Of a DNA stretch of 63,792 nt, positions 7,006-15,995 are shown one piece after another. Each line of letters begins with the position of its first letter. Position 1 is the stretch's first letter. The stretch is from an uncultured Bacteroidales bacterium. Its GTDB lineage: Bacteria > Bacteroidota > Bacteroidia > Bacteroidales > Muribaculaceae. A model generated the notes under the pieces. It searched no databases. It saw only the letters and a program-made list of their open reading frames with translations, and had not been told where the DNA came from. A program made the position numbers and the translations under genes. The DNA lies in assembly GCA_902792895.1 (NCBI GenBank), contig CADBBK010000029.1, positions 1 through 63,792 on the forward strand, in the 5' to 3' direction.

Positions 7006-10000
7006 CTAACGATTGTGGGGATGGAGGATCATTTCGATGATTGCATTGATGTCGCTGACAGTAACTTCGCGGTCGCCGTTCACGTCCAGGTCGCTGTCTG
7101 TTTGCCCTGTGATAATGGCATTGACAATCATGTTGATATCGGCAACGGTTGTCTCGTGGTCAAAGTTCACGTCTCCGTTTCTCAGGTAGCTCTCTAGGCT
7201 TTCTAGAGTTGAAAAATGACTCCAACATCCCGAACTCCCGTACTTGGCCATGGATGCCTCAGGAACAATCAGTAGCGCAGAATTATAGGTTTCGTTACTG
7301 AAACAGCTCATATTGGTAGTCAGTGGCGGATTCTCGGCTTTGCAGATGACGCGGCTCAACGACGTACACCTACCGAATGCCTCTCGGTCAATCCAGGACA
7401 CTGTGCTTGGCAATTTGAGGCTCTGGATGTAGGCGCAGTTGTAAAAAGCATAATTGTTGAGGCGCGTCACCCCCTCGGGCAGAACGCAGTTGATGACTTC
7501 TTGCCCGTCGAGATACAAGTGGCTTTGTGTCTGGAACGGCACGGCAGTGTAATTCGCGAAATAGATGGAACACCATGAGGTGAGATCTGAAATAAAGACG
7601 TGGGTTAATTTCTGACAATAATAAAAAGCGTGGGCCCCAATCGTTGATACTGTCTTAGGAATGCTGATGCTGTCCAGCGAGGTGCAGTAGTAGAACGCAG
7701 TGCCTAAAATGGTCTCGACTTGGTCCCCCAGTTCAACCTTGGTGAGATTTCGGCAGCTGGCGAATGCATGTGAGGGTATCATCTTTAAGCCATGACCAAG
7801 TTTCACATGCTTTAAAGCGGCGTTGTCTGCTAATACCCCCATGCCCATGGTCGTGACTGAATTGGGTATCTCGATGCTGGTAAGCCCCGATGACCGGAAT
7901 GCTTCATCGCCGATGGAAACAATGTTATTGGGTATTACAATGGACTTCAAAGATTCACAAAGTCCAAACGCATTAGCGCCAATCCCCGACAAGGAAGGGC
8001 CTAATGCCACGCTGCTGAGAGACTTGCAGTCATAGAACGTATACCTGCCCATGCTGGTCACCGCATCGGGGATGACAATGCTGGAAATGCCGGTGCTCAT
8101 AAAGGCCTCATCGCCTATGGTGGTCACTCTGTCGGGAATCTCGATGGACTCCAAGGCATTGCACGTCTTGAAAGCGCGGGACCCGATTCGAGTCATGGAA
8201 GCGCCAAAAGCCACGCTGGCTAGCGAGCTGCAGTTTTCAAAGGAGGAATTGCCGATGCTTGTGACCGCGTCGGGGAGTGTGATGCTCGTGAGCCCGGTGT
8301 TCATGAATGCCTGTTCTCCAATGGCATGAAGGTTCTCGGGGAGCGCGATCGTGTCCAGGGCGCTGCACCCCTTGAACCCTGAGGTGCCAATCGACTCGAC
8401 AGCCGTTCCCATTATCACGCTGTTCAAGGTTGAACAGCCCTCAAAGGCCGATGTGCCGATGGTGATTACCGTGTTGGGAATCACGACGCTTTTCAGTACC
8501 TTATTGTTCTTGAATGCGTTGTTTCCAATGTCGGTGACAGTATAAATGGCACCGTCGCCCATGACAGTTTCAGGTATGGTGACGTTTTCATTGGTGCCTT
8601 GGCTCTTGATGACCTTGGCCGTGCTGTCACTGGTGCGGTACAGGATCAGGTCATCGACATAAAACGAGCCATCGTCTGTCGTGGTGATCTGCTTGAAGTA
8701 ATTCCACGGCGAGGTCGCTCTGTAATCTGCCTCGGCAAATGTCGGTACCTCTACGACAACGTTGTTATATGCGTTGCTGGAGAAGCTACTCTGTGTTCCC
8801 TTGGGAGGAGTGGGGGTTTCACAATAGATGTTTTTCAGTCCTGCAGAGTGAAATGCGTCGTCACTTATCGTCAACGAAAACGACTTGATGGTGAGTTCAG
8901 TTAGTTTTCGGCAATAATAAAATACTAATTCTCCTAACGAGGTGAGTGATGTGCCTAATGTGACGCTGGTAAGTGACGAGCAGCTGTAGAATGCCTGAGA
9001 ATCGATTTGTCTAACGGAGTTGGGGATGACCACTTGGCTGATGGCCGATCTCATAAAGGCGTCGGCGCCTATCGATTCAAGCCCCTCGGGGAGTGCTATC
9101 GAGGACAGGCTGGAGCAATTATTGAATGCTTTGCTTTGAATTGACTTTAAGGATGCGCTCAATGTCACAGTGGTGAGCGATGTACAGTTCTCAAAGGCCG
9201 AATTGCCGATTGCAGTGACGCTTTCGGGAATCTCTATGGCCTGCAGAGACGTACAGCTCATAAAGACTTTATCACTCATCGCTTCCAATTCGCCGCCAAA
9301 GGTCACATTAATAAGCGCAGAGCAATCTTGAAAAGCCGACTGCCCGATAGTGGAAACAGTGTTGGGAATCACCACACTTTGCAGCACTTCGTTTGACATG
9401 AACGCATGCCAACCGATGGCGTTGACAGTATAGGTTACGCCCTCATCTACAATGGTCGATGGAATGACAAGGTCTGTTTCATGGCCCGTATAGCTCTTGA
9501 CCTCGACAGTGGTGTCGCTCGTCTTTAAATAGGTGAAGTCACCGCTGTTGATGTAACCATTGACATCATAGGGGGAAATGTGGGTGAACGATTGCCAGGG
9601 CTGCGTCTGACGATAGACGGCCTCGGCCGACTGGGGCACCTCAAGCAATGCGTTTTGATATACCGAACTGCTGAAACAGTTGGTGTTTCCTGATGGCGGG
9701 GTGAGGCTTTTACAGATGATGAAATCAATGGGGCTGTCGTCAAAACAGTAATTGCCCATTGTCAATGCCGTCGATGCGATAGTCAACTTGGTAAGCATGG
9801 GGCAATGAGAGAATGCCGATTCGCCGACAGATTCCAAACCCTCACCCAAGGTCACGTTGGAAAGATATGGGCAAGCCTCGAATGCCGAGGTTCCGATGCT
9901 GGAAACCGAGTCGGGAATAACAACGGTGGATAAATGTGTGCCCTTGAAGGCATTGCTGCCTATCGTGGTGATGCTGGCAGGCAGTGTGATATCTACCAGT

Positions 10001-11496
10001 TCGGTGCAAGTCAAGAAAGCGAAGTCACTGATTTTCTTTAATTGATTGCTTAACGTGACACTCCTCAAATTGGTACATTGACGGAATGCCGAGGGCCCCA
10101 TGCTTAATACCTCGTCGGGGATGGTGATGGCAGTGATGCCCGTGGCAAAAAAGGCTTTTTCCCCGATGCTGGTGACGGTCTTGGGGATGGTGACGGATTG
10201 GAGATTAGTGCTGTTCATGAAGGCACAGTCTCCGATAGCCGTAACGGTGTAAGTTGTACCCGAATGATCAACCGTTTCGGGGATGATGACGTTGCCGCTG
10301 TAGGAGTTATAGTTTTGGCTCATGTACGTGACCTCTACCGACTGCTCGTCAAGGATTGTGTAGAAGATGCCATTTTGGACAAAGTCGCAGATGGCATCGT
10401 GCTCTCCCGGATGGATGCCGTGGAGCATCGAGTGGTTGGCGGGCTTGAAACTGCCGGCACTCATGGCATCCAGTTCATAGTAGCCGTTGAATGATCCCGT
10501 CCAACCCCAATTGATGTGGTACATGGAGCCGTCAAAGCCGTCGATGATGAAGTTGTGTGACGTCGTCGCATCATGGCCGGCATAGACAACGGGATAGCCT
10601 GCATACAAGTCCTCCTGTATCAACGCATTCCACTGCTCATCGGAGTAGCCTTCACGGTTCAGCAGGGACGCTGACTTGTCGTAGTAGAATGCCCGGAATG
10701 CCTTGAGCTGCATTGTCGTGGTTGTCCCGCTGCTGGTCGGTCGGTAGTCCATGTTGCTGGCTTGTCCGCAATAGCGCATCAGTTTGGCAACTTCCACGCC
10801 TTGTGCCTGGGTATAATTCCCATCATAGTAGGTGTCCTTCATCAGTTCCCAAGCAACGGGTATCGCCAGCAGCGCCGGGACCTCGAGTTGCTGTGTTTGG
10901 GTGGTATAGGCCGGCAGTGAAGGCAGGATGGCAGGAAACTTCCAGTAGTTCATGACCTGGGCCATGGTTGTCGCTACGCATCCTGTAGCGCAGGGCTTGC
11001 CGTCAATTTCCGGGCACTGGTTATAATAGGGCTTTTGCTGGCCCCACCTGGTCGTGAGCATCTCGGGCACCGTCTGCGCCCGGGTGGGGACGGTCGATGT
11101 TGTGTGCTCATCAGGGTGTGCGAAGAGGTATTCCATCTGCTCGGCATACTGCTGCAACAGCCACTGCAGGTTGCAGGGCACGTCATTCGTGTCAAACTCG
11201 GTCTCGCCGTAGGCGAGGGGCTGCTTAGCGCGGTCATCGCCCGCGATGATGATGTAGCCGGTATTGCCGTCGGTGCTGAACACATAGTAGTCGGCGCTTC
11301 CGCTCTTGACAGCCGATGGCTCGGCATGTGTCAGTCGCAATTCCGAGCGGCTGCAGTGCAGTGCGGCGCCCTTGTCTGATGCCAGAAAGCCCTGTGCCAC
11401 CTGGCGGGCAGCCACCGAGTCGATAGGCTCAGCAACAGCCACCATTGACATGAGTGCCAAGGCCCAAACGAGTAGATGTTTATATAAAGTCTTCAT
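7006..11496 (-). CDS. Giant secreted C10 protease with BspA-like repeats and dockerin-like tail
   Basis: About 1,496 residues from MKTLYKHLLV, with a signal peptide ending near AVAEP. A streptopain (peptidase C10) unit occupies about residues 30-400, with catalytic Cys173 in ATGCVATTMAQ, His314 in SHNFIIDG and the INWGWTG segment. Then come three long blocks of BspA-type LRR_5 repeats (IGxxAFxxCxxLxxVxIPxxV), separated by short linkers. The C-terminus (about 1437-1496) holds two EF-hand-like repeats, NGDVNFDHETTVADINMIV and DVNGDREVTVSDINAII, i.e. a dockerin-like domain. It is probably a cell-surface or secreted protease/adhesin. Upstream in-frame ATGs extend into promoter and repeat DNA and are rejected. 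Confidence 0.9.
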   Translation of the reverse strand: MKTLYKHLLVWALALMSMVAVAEPIDSVAARQVAQGFLASDKGAALHCSRSELRLTHAEPSAVKSGSADYYVFSTDGNTGYIIIAGDDRAKQPLAYGETEFDTNDVPCNLQWLLQQYAEQMEYLFAHPDEHTTSTVPTRAQTVPEMLTTRWGQQKPYYNQCPEIDGKPCATGCVATTMAQVMNYWKFPAILPSLPAYTTQTQQLEVPALLAIPVAWELMKDTYYDGNYTQAQGVEVAKLMRYCGQASNMDYRPTSSGTTTTMQLKAFRAFYYDKSASLLNREGYSDEQWNALIQEDLYAGYPVVYAGHDATTSHNFIIDGFDGSMYHINWGWTGSFNGYYELDAMSAGSFKPANHSMLHGIHPGEHDAICDFVQNGIFYTILDEQSVEVTYMSQNYNSYSGNVIIPETVDHSGTTYTVTAIGDCAFMNSTNLQSVTIPKTVTSIGEKAFFATGITAITIPDEVLSMGPSAFRQCTNLRSVTLSNQLKKISDFAFLTCTELVDITLPASITTIGSNAFKGTHLSTVVIPDSVSSIGTSAFEACPYLSNVTLGEGLESVGESAFSHCPMLTKLTIASTALTMGNYCFDDSPIDFIICKSLTPPSGNTNCFSSSVYQNALLEVPQSAEAVYRQTQPWQSFTHISPYDVNGYINSGDFTYLKTSDTTVEVKSYTGHETDLVIPSTIVDEGVTYTVNAIGWHAFMSNEVLQSVVIPNTVSTIGQSAFQDCSALINVTFGGELEAMSDKVFMSCTSLQAIEIPESVTAIGNSAFENCTSLTTVTLSASLKSIQSKAFNNCSSLSSIALPEGLESIGADAFMRSAISQVVIPNSVRQIDSQAFYSCSSLTSVTLGTSLTSLGELVFYYCRKLTELTIKSFSLTISDDAFHSAGLKNIYCETPTPPKGTQSSFSSNAYNNVVVEVPTFAEADYRATSPWNYFKQITTTDDGSFYVDDLILYRTSDSTAKVIKSQGTNENVTIPETVMGDGAIYTVTDIGNNAFKNNKVLKSVVIPNTVITIGTSAFEGCSTLNSVIMGTAVESIGTSGFKGCSALDTIALPENLHAIGEQAFMNTGLTSITLPDAVTSIGNSSFENCSSLASVAFGASMTRIGSRAFKTCNALESIEIPDRVTTIGDEAFMSTGISSIVIPDAVTSMGRYTFYDCKSLSSVALGPSLSGIGANAFGLCESLKSIVIPNNIVSIGDEAFRSSGLTSIEIPNSVTTMGMGVLADNAALKHVKLGHGLKMIPSHAFASCRNLTKVELGDQVETILGTAFYYCTSLDSISIPKTVSTIGAHAFYYCQKLTHVFISDLTSWCSIYFANYTAVPFQTQSHLYLDGQEVINCVLPEGVTRLNNYAFYNCAYIQSLKLPSTVSWIDREAFGRCTSLSRVICKAENPPLTTNMSCFSNETYNSALLIVPEASMAKYGSSGCWSHFSTLESLESYLRNGDVNFDHETTVADINMIVNAIITGQTDSDLDVNGDREVTVSDINAIIEMILHPHNR

Positions 11497-11529
11497 GATA
11501 GTGATGTCTTGATAGTGTTCTTTAAGGGG

Positions 11530-11537
11530 CAAAGTTA
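11530..11537 (-). promoter_or_regulatory. -7 box for the C10/BspA gene
   Basis: TAACTTTG on the minus strand, 34 bp before the chosen ATG at 11496. Confidence 0.7.
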
Positions 11538-11575
11538 AATATAATATTTCAATTATTGCCATTTTTTTACGAGCG

Positions 11576-11744
11576 GGAGGCTCGCAATACCTCGACATGA
11601 GGGCGCGCGGAGGTTCGCAATACCTCGACAGGAGGGGGGCGTGGAGGCTCGCATTACCTCGACAAAGGGGGGCTCGGAGAGCGGCAATACCTCGATGGGA
11701 GGGGGCGCGCGGAGGCTCGCATTACCTCGACGGGAGGGGGGCTG
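11576..11744. repeat. Five imperfect tandem repeats of about 34 bp
   Basis: Units begin at about 11576, 11609, 11643, 11676 and 11711. Each reads roughly GGAGGCTCGCAATACCTCGA followed by a G-rich stretch. They lie between the divergent C10/BspA and etfB promoters. Short reading frames across them look like by-products of the repeat. The rest of 11538-11835 shows no gene. Confidence 0.85.
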
Positions 11745-11835
11745 TGATCCCATGTATCGCAACAACGTGGCTGATAAAACCACCTTATTACAATACTTTA
11801 AGATAGTGGGGTGGGTGAGTTTGCGAGATTTTTTG

Positions 11836-11843
11836 TACCTTTG
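11836..11843 (+). promoter_or_regulatory. -7 box of the etfB-etfA-acyl-CoA dehydrogenase operon
   Basis: TACCTTTG with a TTTG near the -33 position (about 11819). The leader to the etfB start is about 85 nt. Confidence 0.7.
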
Positions 11844-11927
11844 CGGCGCTTTTTGTGCGTCAAAGCACAAGTAGCTGTAAATAAAAGATATATCAACAAA
11901 ACAACCATATATTGTAAATAAGAAATT

Positions 11928-12803
11928 ATGATGGGTTTAAGAATCATTGTTCTGGCCAAGCAAGTGCCAGATACCCGCAACGTGGGTAAAGATGCGATGA
12001 AAGAGGACGGCACCATCAACCGTGCCGCTCTGCCCGCTATCTTCAACCCCGAGGACCTCAACGCCCTGGAACAGGTGTTGCAGCTCAAGGATGCTCATCC
12101 TGGCTCGACAATCACATTGCTGACGATGGGCCTGCCCCGCAGCGCCGAGATGGTGCGCGAGAGCCTGTATCGCGGTGGCGATGACGGCGTGGTGCTGACC
12201 GACCGCCCCCTGGGTGGTGCCGACACCCTCGCCACGAGCTACTCGCTGGCCCAGGCCATCAGGCACATGGGCGAGTTTGACATCATCGTGGGTGGCCGTC
12301 AGGCCATCGACGGCGACACGGCCCAGGTGGGACCGCAGATTGCCGAGAAATTGGGGCTGCCCCAGGTGACCTATGCCGAGAGCATCCAGGTTGCTGACGG
12401 CCGTGCCACCATCAAGCGCCGCATCGAGCGCGGCTTCGAGACCGTGGAGTGCCCGCTGCCCCTGGTCGTTACCGTCAACGGCAGTGCCGACGCCTGCCGT
12501 CCCCGCAACGCCCGCCTGGTGCAGAAGTTTAAATATGCCGTGACGCCCAGTGAGCGTGCCGCCCTTCCTGCCGACCGTCAGGCGCTCATCGATGCCCGTC
12601 CCTACCTTGCCATCAAGGAGTGGGGCGTGAAGGAGATTGAGGCCGATCCCGAGCAGATCGGTATGGCTGGCTCTCCCACCAAGGTGAAGACCATCGTCAA
12701 CGTCGCTTTCCAGGCTAAGGAAGCCCGCCGCATCGACGCTGCTGCCGATGCCGAACTCGAGGGCCTCGTGAAGGAATTGATTGCTGACCACATCATCGGA
12801 TAA
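11928..12803 (+). CDS. etfB: Electron transfer flavoprotein beta subunit
   Basis: A 291-residue ETF beta/FixA-type subunit. With EtfA it takes electrons from acyl-CoA dehydrogenases. Family features are IIVLAKQVPDTRNV at the N-terminus, FNPEDLNALEQVLQLKD, DIIVGGRQAIDGDTAQVGP and the PLVVTVN segment. A second ATG one codon in is equally possible. It is first in an operon with etfA and an acyl-CoA dehydrogenase, with about 100-bp spacers made partly of heptamer-like repeats. Confidence 0.95.
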   Translation: MMGLRIIVLAKQVPDTRNVGKDAMKEDGTINRAALPAIFNPEDLNALEQVLQLKDAHPGSTITLLTMGLPRSAEMVRESLYRGGDDGVVLTDRPLGGADTLATSYSLAQAIRHMGEFDIIVGGRQAIDGDTAQVGPQIAEKLGLPQVTYAESIQVADGRATIKRRIERGFETVECPLPLVVTVNGSADACRPRNARLVQKFKYAVTPSERAALPADRQALIDARPYLAIKEWGVKEIEADPEQIGMAGSPTKVKTIVNVAFQAKEARRIDAAADAELEGLVKELIADHIIG

Positions 12804-12807
12804 TTTT

Positions 12808-12897
12808 ATTAGGCATTAGGCGTTAGGCATTAGGCGTTAGGAATCATTTCTGGCAGCCGACCCCTAAAGCCTGAAGCCTAAAACCTAAAACCTACAA
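12808..12897. repeat. TTAGGC/CCTAAA heptamer-like repeats between etfB and etfA
   Basis: A run of TTAGGCATTAGGCGTTAGG-type repeats is followed by inverted-sense CCTAAAGCCTGAAGCCTAAAA-type units. Similar tracts occur at 13933-14008, 30143-30172, 52333-52413 and 52483-52517, always between genes. Confidence 0.8.
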
Positions 12898-12901
12898 GAA
12901 A

Positions 12902-13930
12902 ATGGAAGACAAGAATAATCTTATAGTCTATTGCGAGTATGACGAGGGCCGCATTGCCGACGTCAGCCTCGAACTGTTGACCAAGGGCCGCCAGCTGGCA
13001 ACCCGCCTGGGCTGCCGCCTCGAGGCACTGGTGCTGGGCGACAAGCTCGATGGCATCGAGCAGGAGCTGTTCCCCTATGGCGTTGACGTGGTCTACAAGG
13101 TGCAGGACGAGCGCCTGTTCCCCTACACGTCGCTGCCTCACTCGAGCGTGGTGACCACGCTGTTCAAGGAAATCGAGCCGCAGGTGTGCCTCATGGGCGC
13201 TACCACCATCGGCCGTGACCTGGGCCCCCGTGTGTCGTCGTGCCTGCACAGCGGCTTGACCGCCGACTGCACGTCGCTCGAAATCGGTGACCACACCGAT
13301 GCCGCCAAGGGTAAGGAATACAAGGACCTGTTGTACCAGATCCGTCCCGCATTCGGCGGCAACATCGTCGCCACCATCGTCAATCCCGAGTGCCGTCCCC
13401 AGATGGCTACCGTGCGCGAGGGCGTGATGAAGAAGGAAATCTTTGACCCTGCCTACAAGGGCGAGGTCATCAATCTGGACCCCGACAAGTACATTGACCC
13501 TGCCAGCCTGGTGGTGAAGATCATCGACCGTGAGATTGAGCAGAGCAAGGTGAACATCAAGGGTGCCCACATCATCGTGGCTGGCGGCTACGGCGTGGGC
13601 AGCAAGGAGAACTTTGACATGCTGTTTGAGTTGGCTGACGTGCTCGGCGGCGAGGTTGGTGCCTCGCGCGCTGCCGTCGATGCCGGTTTCACCGACCATG
13701 AGCGCCAGATTGGCCAAACGGGCGTCACCGTTCGTCCCAAGCTGTACATTGCCTGCGGTATCTCGGGCCAGATCCAGCACATTGCCGGCATGAACGAGAG
13801 CAGTATCATCATCAGCATCAACACCGACCCCGATGCTCCCATCAACGCGATTGCCGACTACGTGATCACGGGCAGTGTCGAGGACGTGATTCCCCGCCTG
13901 ATTAAGCACTACAAGAAGAATTCAAAATAA
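12902..13930 (+). CDS. etfA: Electron transfer flavoprotein alpha subunit
   Basis: A 342-residue FAD-binding ETF alpha subunit. The C-terminal domain holds the FAD-binding run: VAGGYGVGSKENF, VGASRAAVDAGF, QIGQTGVTVRPKLYIACGISG and IQHIAGM...SIIISINTDPDAPI. It partners EtfB and the adjacent acyl-CoA dehydrogenase. Confidence 0.96.
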   Translation: MEDKNNLIVYCEYDEGRIADVSLELLTKGRQLATRLGCRLEALVLGDKLDGIEQELFPYGVDVVYKVQDERLFPYTSLPHSSVVTTLFKEIEPQVCLMGATTIGRDLGPRVSSCLHSGLTADCTSLEIGDHTDAAKGKEYKDLLYQIRPAFGGNIVATIVNPECRPQMATVREGVMKKEIFDPAYKGEVINLDPDKYIDPASLVVKIIDREIEQSKVNIKGAHIIVAGGYGVGSKENFDMLFELADVLGGEVGASRAAVDAGFTDHERQIGQTGVTVRPKLYIACGISGQIQHIAGMNESSIIISINTDPDAPINAIADYVITGSVEDVIPRLIKHYKKNSK

Positions 13931-13932
13931 TA

Positions 13933-14008
13933 GGTTTTAGGCTTTAGGTTTTAGGCTTTAGGCTTCAGTTGCCCGATAAAACTCCTAATTCCTAACTCCT
14001 AACTTCTA
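13933..14008. repeat. Heptamer-like repeats between etfA and the dehydrogenase gene
   Basis: TTTTAGGCTTTAGG-type units followed by CCTAATTCCTAACTCCTAAC-type units, the same family as the etfB-etfA spacer. Confidence 0.8.
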
Positions 14009-14022
14009 ACTCAAAAAAGAAT

Positions 14023-15729
14023 ATGGCTAACTTTTATACCGACAATAAAGCGCTCCAGTACCACCTGCGTCACCCGTTGATGAAGCAGATCGTCGCACTG
14101 CGTGAGCGTGACTATACCCAGAGCGAGAAATTTGACTACGCGCCTCTCGACTTCGAGGACGCGATGGACTCCTACGAGCGCGTGCTGGACATCATCGGCG
14201 AGGTGTGCGGTGACATCATCGCTCCCAATGCCAAGGATGTGGACCTCGAGGGTCCCCACCACGAGAATGGCCGCGTGCGTTACGCCAAGGGCACCGAGGC
14301 CAATCTCAAGGCGCTGAACCAGGCTGGACTGATGGGCATCACGTTGCCCCGCCAGTACGGTGGCTTGAACATGTCGTCGATTCCTTATATCATGGCTGCC
14401 GACATGGTGAGCCGTGCCGATGCAGGCTTCGTCAACGTGTGGGGTCTGCAGGACTGTGCCGAGACCATCAACGAGTTTGCCAGCGAGGACCAGAAGGAGC
14501 GTTTCCTGCCCCGCACCTGCAAGGGTGAGACGCTGGCCATGGACTTGACCGAGCCTGACGCAGGTAGCGACCTGCAGTCGGTGATGCTCAAGGCCACCCA
14601 GGACGAGGACGGCACTTGGCGCCTCAATGGCGTGAAGCGCTTCATCACCAACGGTGACGGCGACATTTCGCTCGTGCTCGCACGCAGCGAGGAAGGTACC
14701 CGCGACGGTCGCGGCTTGTCGATGTTCATCTACGACAAGCGCGACGGTGGTATGACCGTGCGCCGCATCGAGGACAAGATGGGCATCCACGGCAGCCCCA
14801 CGTGCGAACTCGTGTTCAAGAATGCCAAGGCTGAGTTGTGCGGCGACCGCAAGCTGGGCCTCATCAAGTATGTGATGTCGCTGATGAACGGTGCCCGCCT
14901 GGGTATCGCTGCCCAGAGCGTCGGCGTGAGCGAGGCCGCCTATCAGGAGGCTATCGCCTATGCCCGCAGCCGTGAGCAGTTCGGCAAGGCCATCATCAAT
15001 TTCCCCGCCGTGAGCGAGATGATTGCCAACATCAAGGCCAAGTTGGATGCTTCGCGCACCCTGCTCTACGAGTGCACCCGCTTTGTGGATATGTACAAGT
15101 CGCTGGAGGCCATCAGCCGTGAGCGCACCCTCGCCCCCGAGGAGCGCAAGACCATGAAGGCCTATAACCGCCTAGCCGACGCCTTCACGCCGCTGGCCAA
15201 GGGCATGACGAGCGAGTTCTGCAACCAGAATGCCTACGACTGCGTCCAGATTCACGGCGGTAGCGGCTTCATGCGCGACTACGCCTGTGAGCGTATCTAC
15301 CGTGACGCACGCATCACCAGCATCTACGAGGGTACGACCCAGTTGCAGGTGGTAGCTGCCATCCGCCACGTCACCACTGGCACCTATCTGAACCAGATTA
15401 AGGAGTATGCCGCTCGCGAGTACAGCGAGGCCGTTGCTCCCATGAAGGCCAAGCTCGAGGCGATGACCGCCCTGTACGAGGAAACCTTTGCCAAGGTTCA
15501 GGCTGTGGAGAATCCCGAGTACATCACCTTCCACGCCCGCCGACTGGTCGAGATGCTGGGCCACATCATCATGGGTTATCTGCTCATCGGTGACGCCAGC
15601 AACGAGCCCGACCTGTTCATGGACAGCGCTAAGGTCTATGTCAACATGGGTGAGGCCGAGGTGGCACGCCACGCACGTTTCATCGGCAGCTTCAACCCTG
15701 CCGACCAGGCCGCCTACATGCGCCAATAA
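14023..15729 (+). CDS. Acyl-CoA dehydrogenase
   Basis: A 568-residue FAD-dependent acyl-CoA dehydrogenase, longer than the roughly 380-residue short-chain enzymes because of an extra C-terminal helical region (about 460-568). Motifs are MDLTEPDAGSDLQ, WRLNGVKRFITNGD, QIHGGSGFMRDYACERIYRD and IYEGTTQLQ, whose Glu is the usual catalytic-base position. Linkage to etfBA shows the electron route; the chain-length preference cannot be read from sequence. Confidence 0.94.
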   Translation: MANFYTDNKALQYHLRHPLMKQIVALRERDYTQSEKFDYAPLDFEDAMDSYERVLDIIGEVCGDIIAPNAKDVDLEGPHHENGRVRYAKGTEANLKALNQAGLMGITLPRQYGGLNMSSIPYIMAADMVSRADAGFVNVWGLQDCAETINEFASEDQKERFLPRTCKGETLAMDLTEPDAGSDLQSVMLKATQDEDGTWRLNGVKRFITNGDGDISLVLARSEEGTRDGRGLSMFIYDKRDGGMTVRRIEDKMGIHGSPTCELVFKNAKAELCGDRKLGLIKYVMSLMNGARLGIAAQSVGVSEAAYQEAIAYARSREQFGKAIINFPAVSEMIANIKAKLDASRTLLYECTRFVDMYKSLEAISRERTLAPEERKTMKAYNRLADAFTPLAKGMTSEFCNQNAYDCVQIHGGSGFMRDYACERIYRDARITSIYEGTTQLQVVAAIRHVTTGTYLNQIKEYAAREYSEAVAPMKAKLEAMTALYEETFAKVQAVENPEYITFHARRLVEMLGHIIMGYLLIGDASNEPDLFMDSAKVYVNMGEAEVARHARFIGSFNPADQAAYMRQ

Positions 15730-15740
15730 AGTTAAGGATA

Positions 15741-15776
15741 TCTCGCCCGGAAGGGGCATCGTGTTGCCGGGCGAGA
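15741..15776 (+). terminator. Hairpin after the acyl-CoA dehydrogenase gene
   Basis: TCTCGCCCGG and CCGGGCGAGA form a perfect 10-bp stem 11 bp past the stop. There is no T-tract. Confidence 0.5.
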
Positions 15777-15908
15777 AATCATGAAGTAAAGGGTGACAAA
15801 TTGATGCTTACTTACGATTATTATCCTGTTACTGTCGTTTATAACCGTGTTAAGGATAGTGTCATTGAGAAATATCTGTAAACGGTAGTACTCTTTTAAA
15901 AAAAGCGT

Positions 15909-15946
15909 GTCCCTGTCAATGTGCGTTGGCAGGGACATGTTTTTTT
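15909..15946 (+). terminator. Strong intrinsic terminator before the CDF gene
   Basis: GTCCCTGTCAA pairs with TTGGCAGGGAC, followed by ATGTTTTTTT. Between the dehydrogenase stop and here only a 25-codon open frame (from about 15802) is seen, which I do not call. Confidence 0.8.
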
Positions 15947-15980
15947 AGTTGAGAGCGTTGGTGAGATGGAGAGAATACTA

Positions 15981-15988
15981 TATCTTTG
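15981..15988 (+). promoter_or_regulatory. -7 box for the CDF transporter gene
   Basis: TATCTTTG ends only 7 bp before the ATG at 15996, so the transcript is predicted to be leaderless or nearly so. Confidence 0.65.
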
Positions 15989-15995
15989 CGGGGTT

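Noticed and set aside
11553-11870. Reading frames across the 34-bp repeats (both strands)
   Set aside because: The peptides are only translations of the repeat in different frames and lack any start signal or family.
12808-12897. CRISPR-like array from the short repeats
   Set aside because: Units are contiguous 7-bp words without spacers, and no cas gene is present.
12878-13909. Long His/Val/Asp-rich frames opposite etfA, etfB, parE and the CapD-like gene
   Set aside because: Typical antisense frames of high-GC-third-position genes; composition is not protein-like.
15802-15879. A 25-codon frame between the acyl-CoA dehydrogenase gene and the CDF gene
   Set aside because: No promoter, no conserved feature; likely chance.
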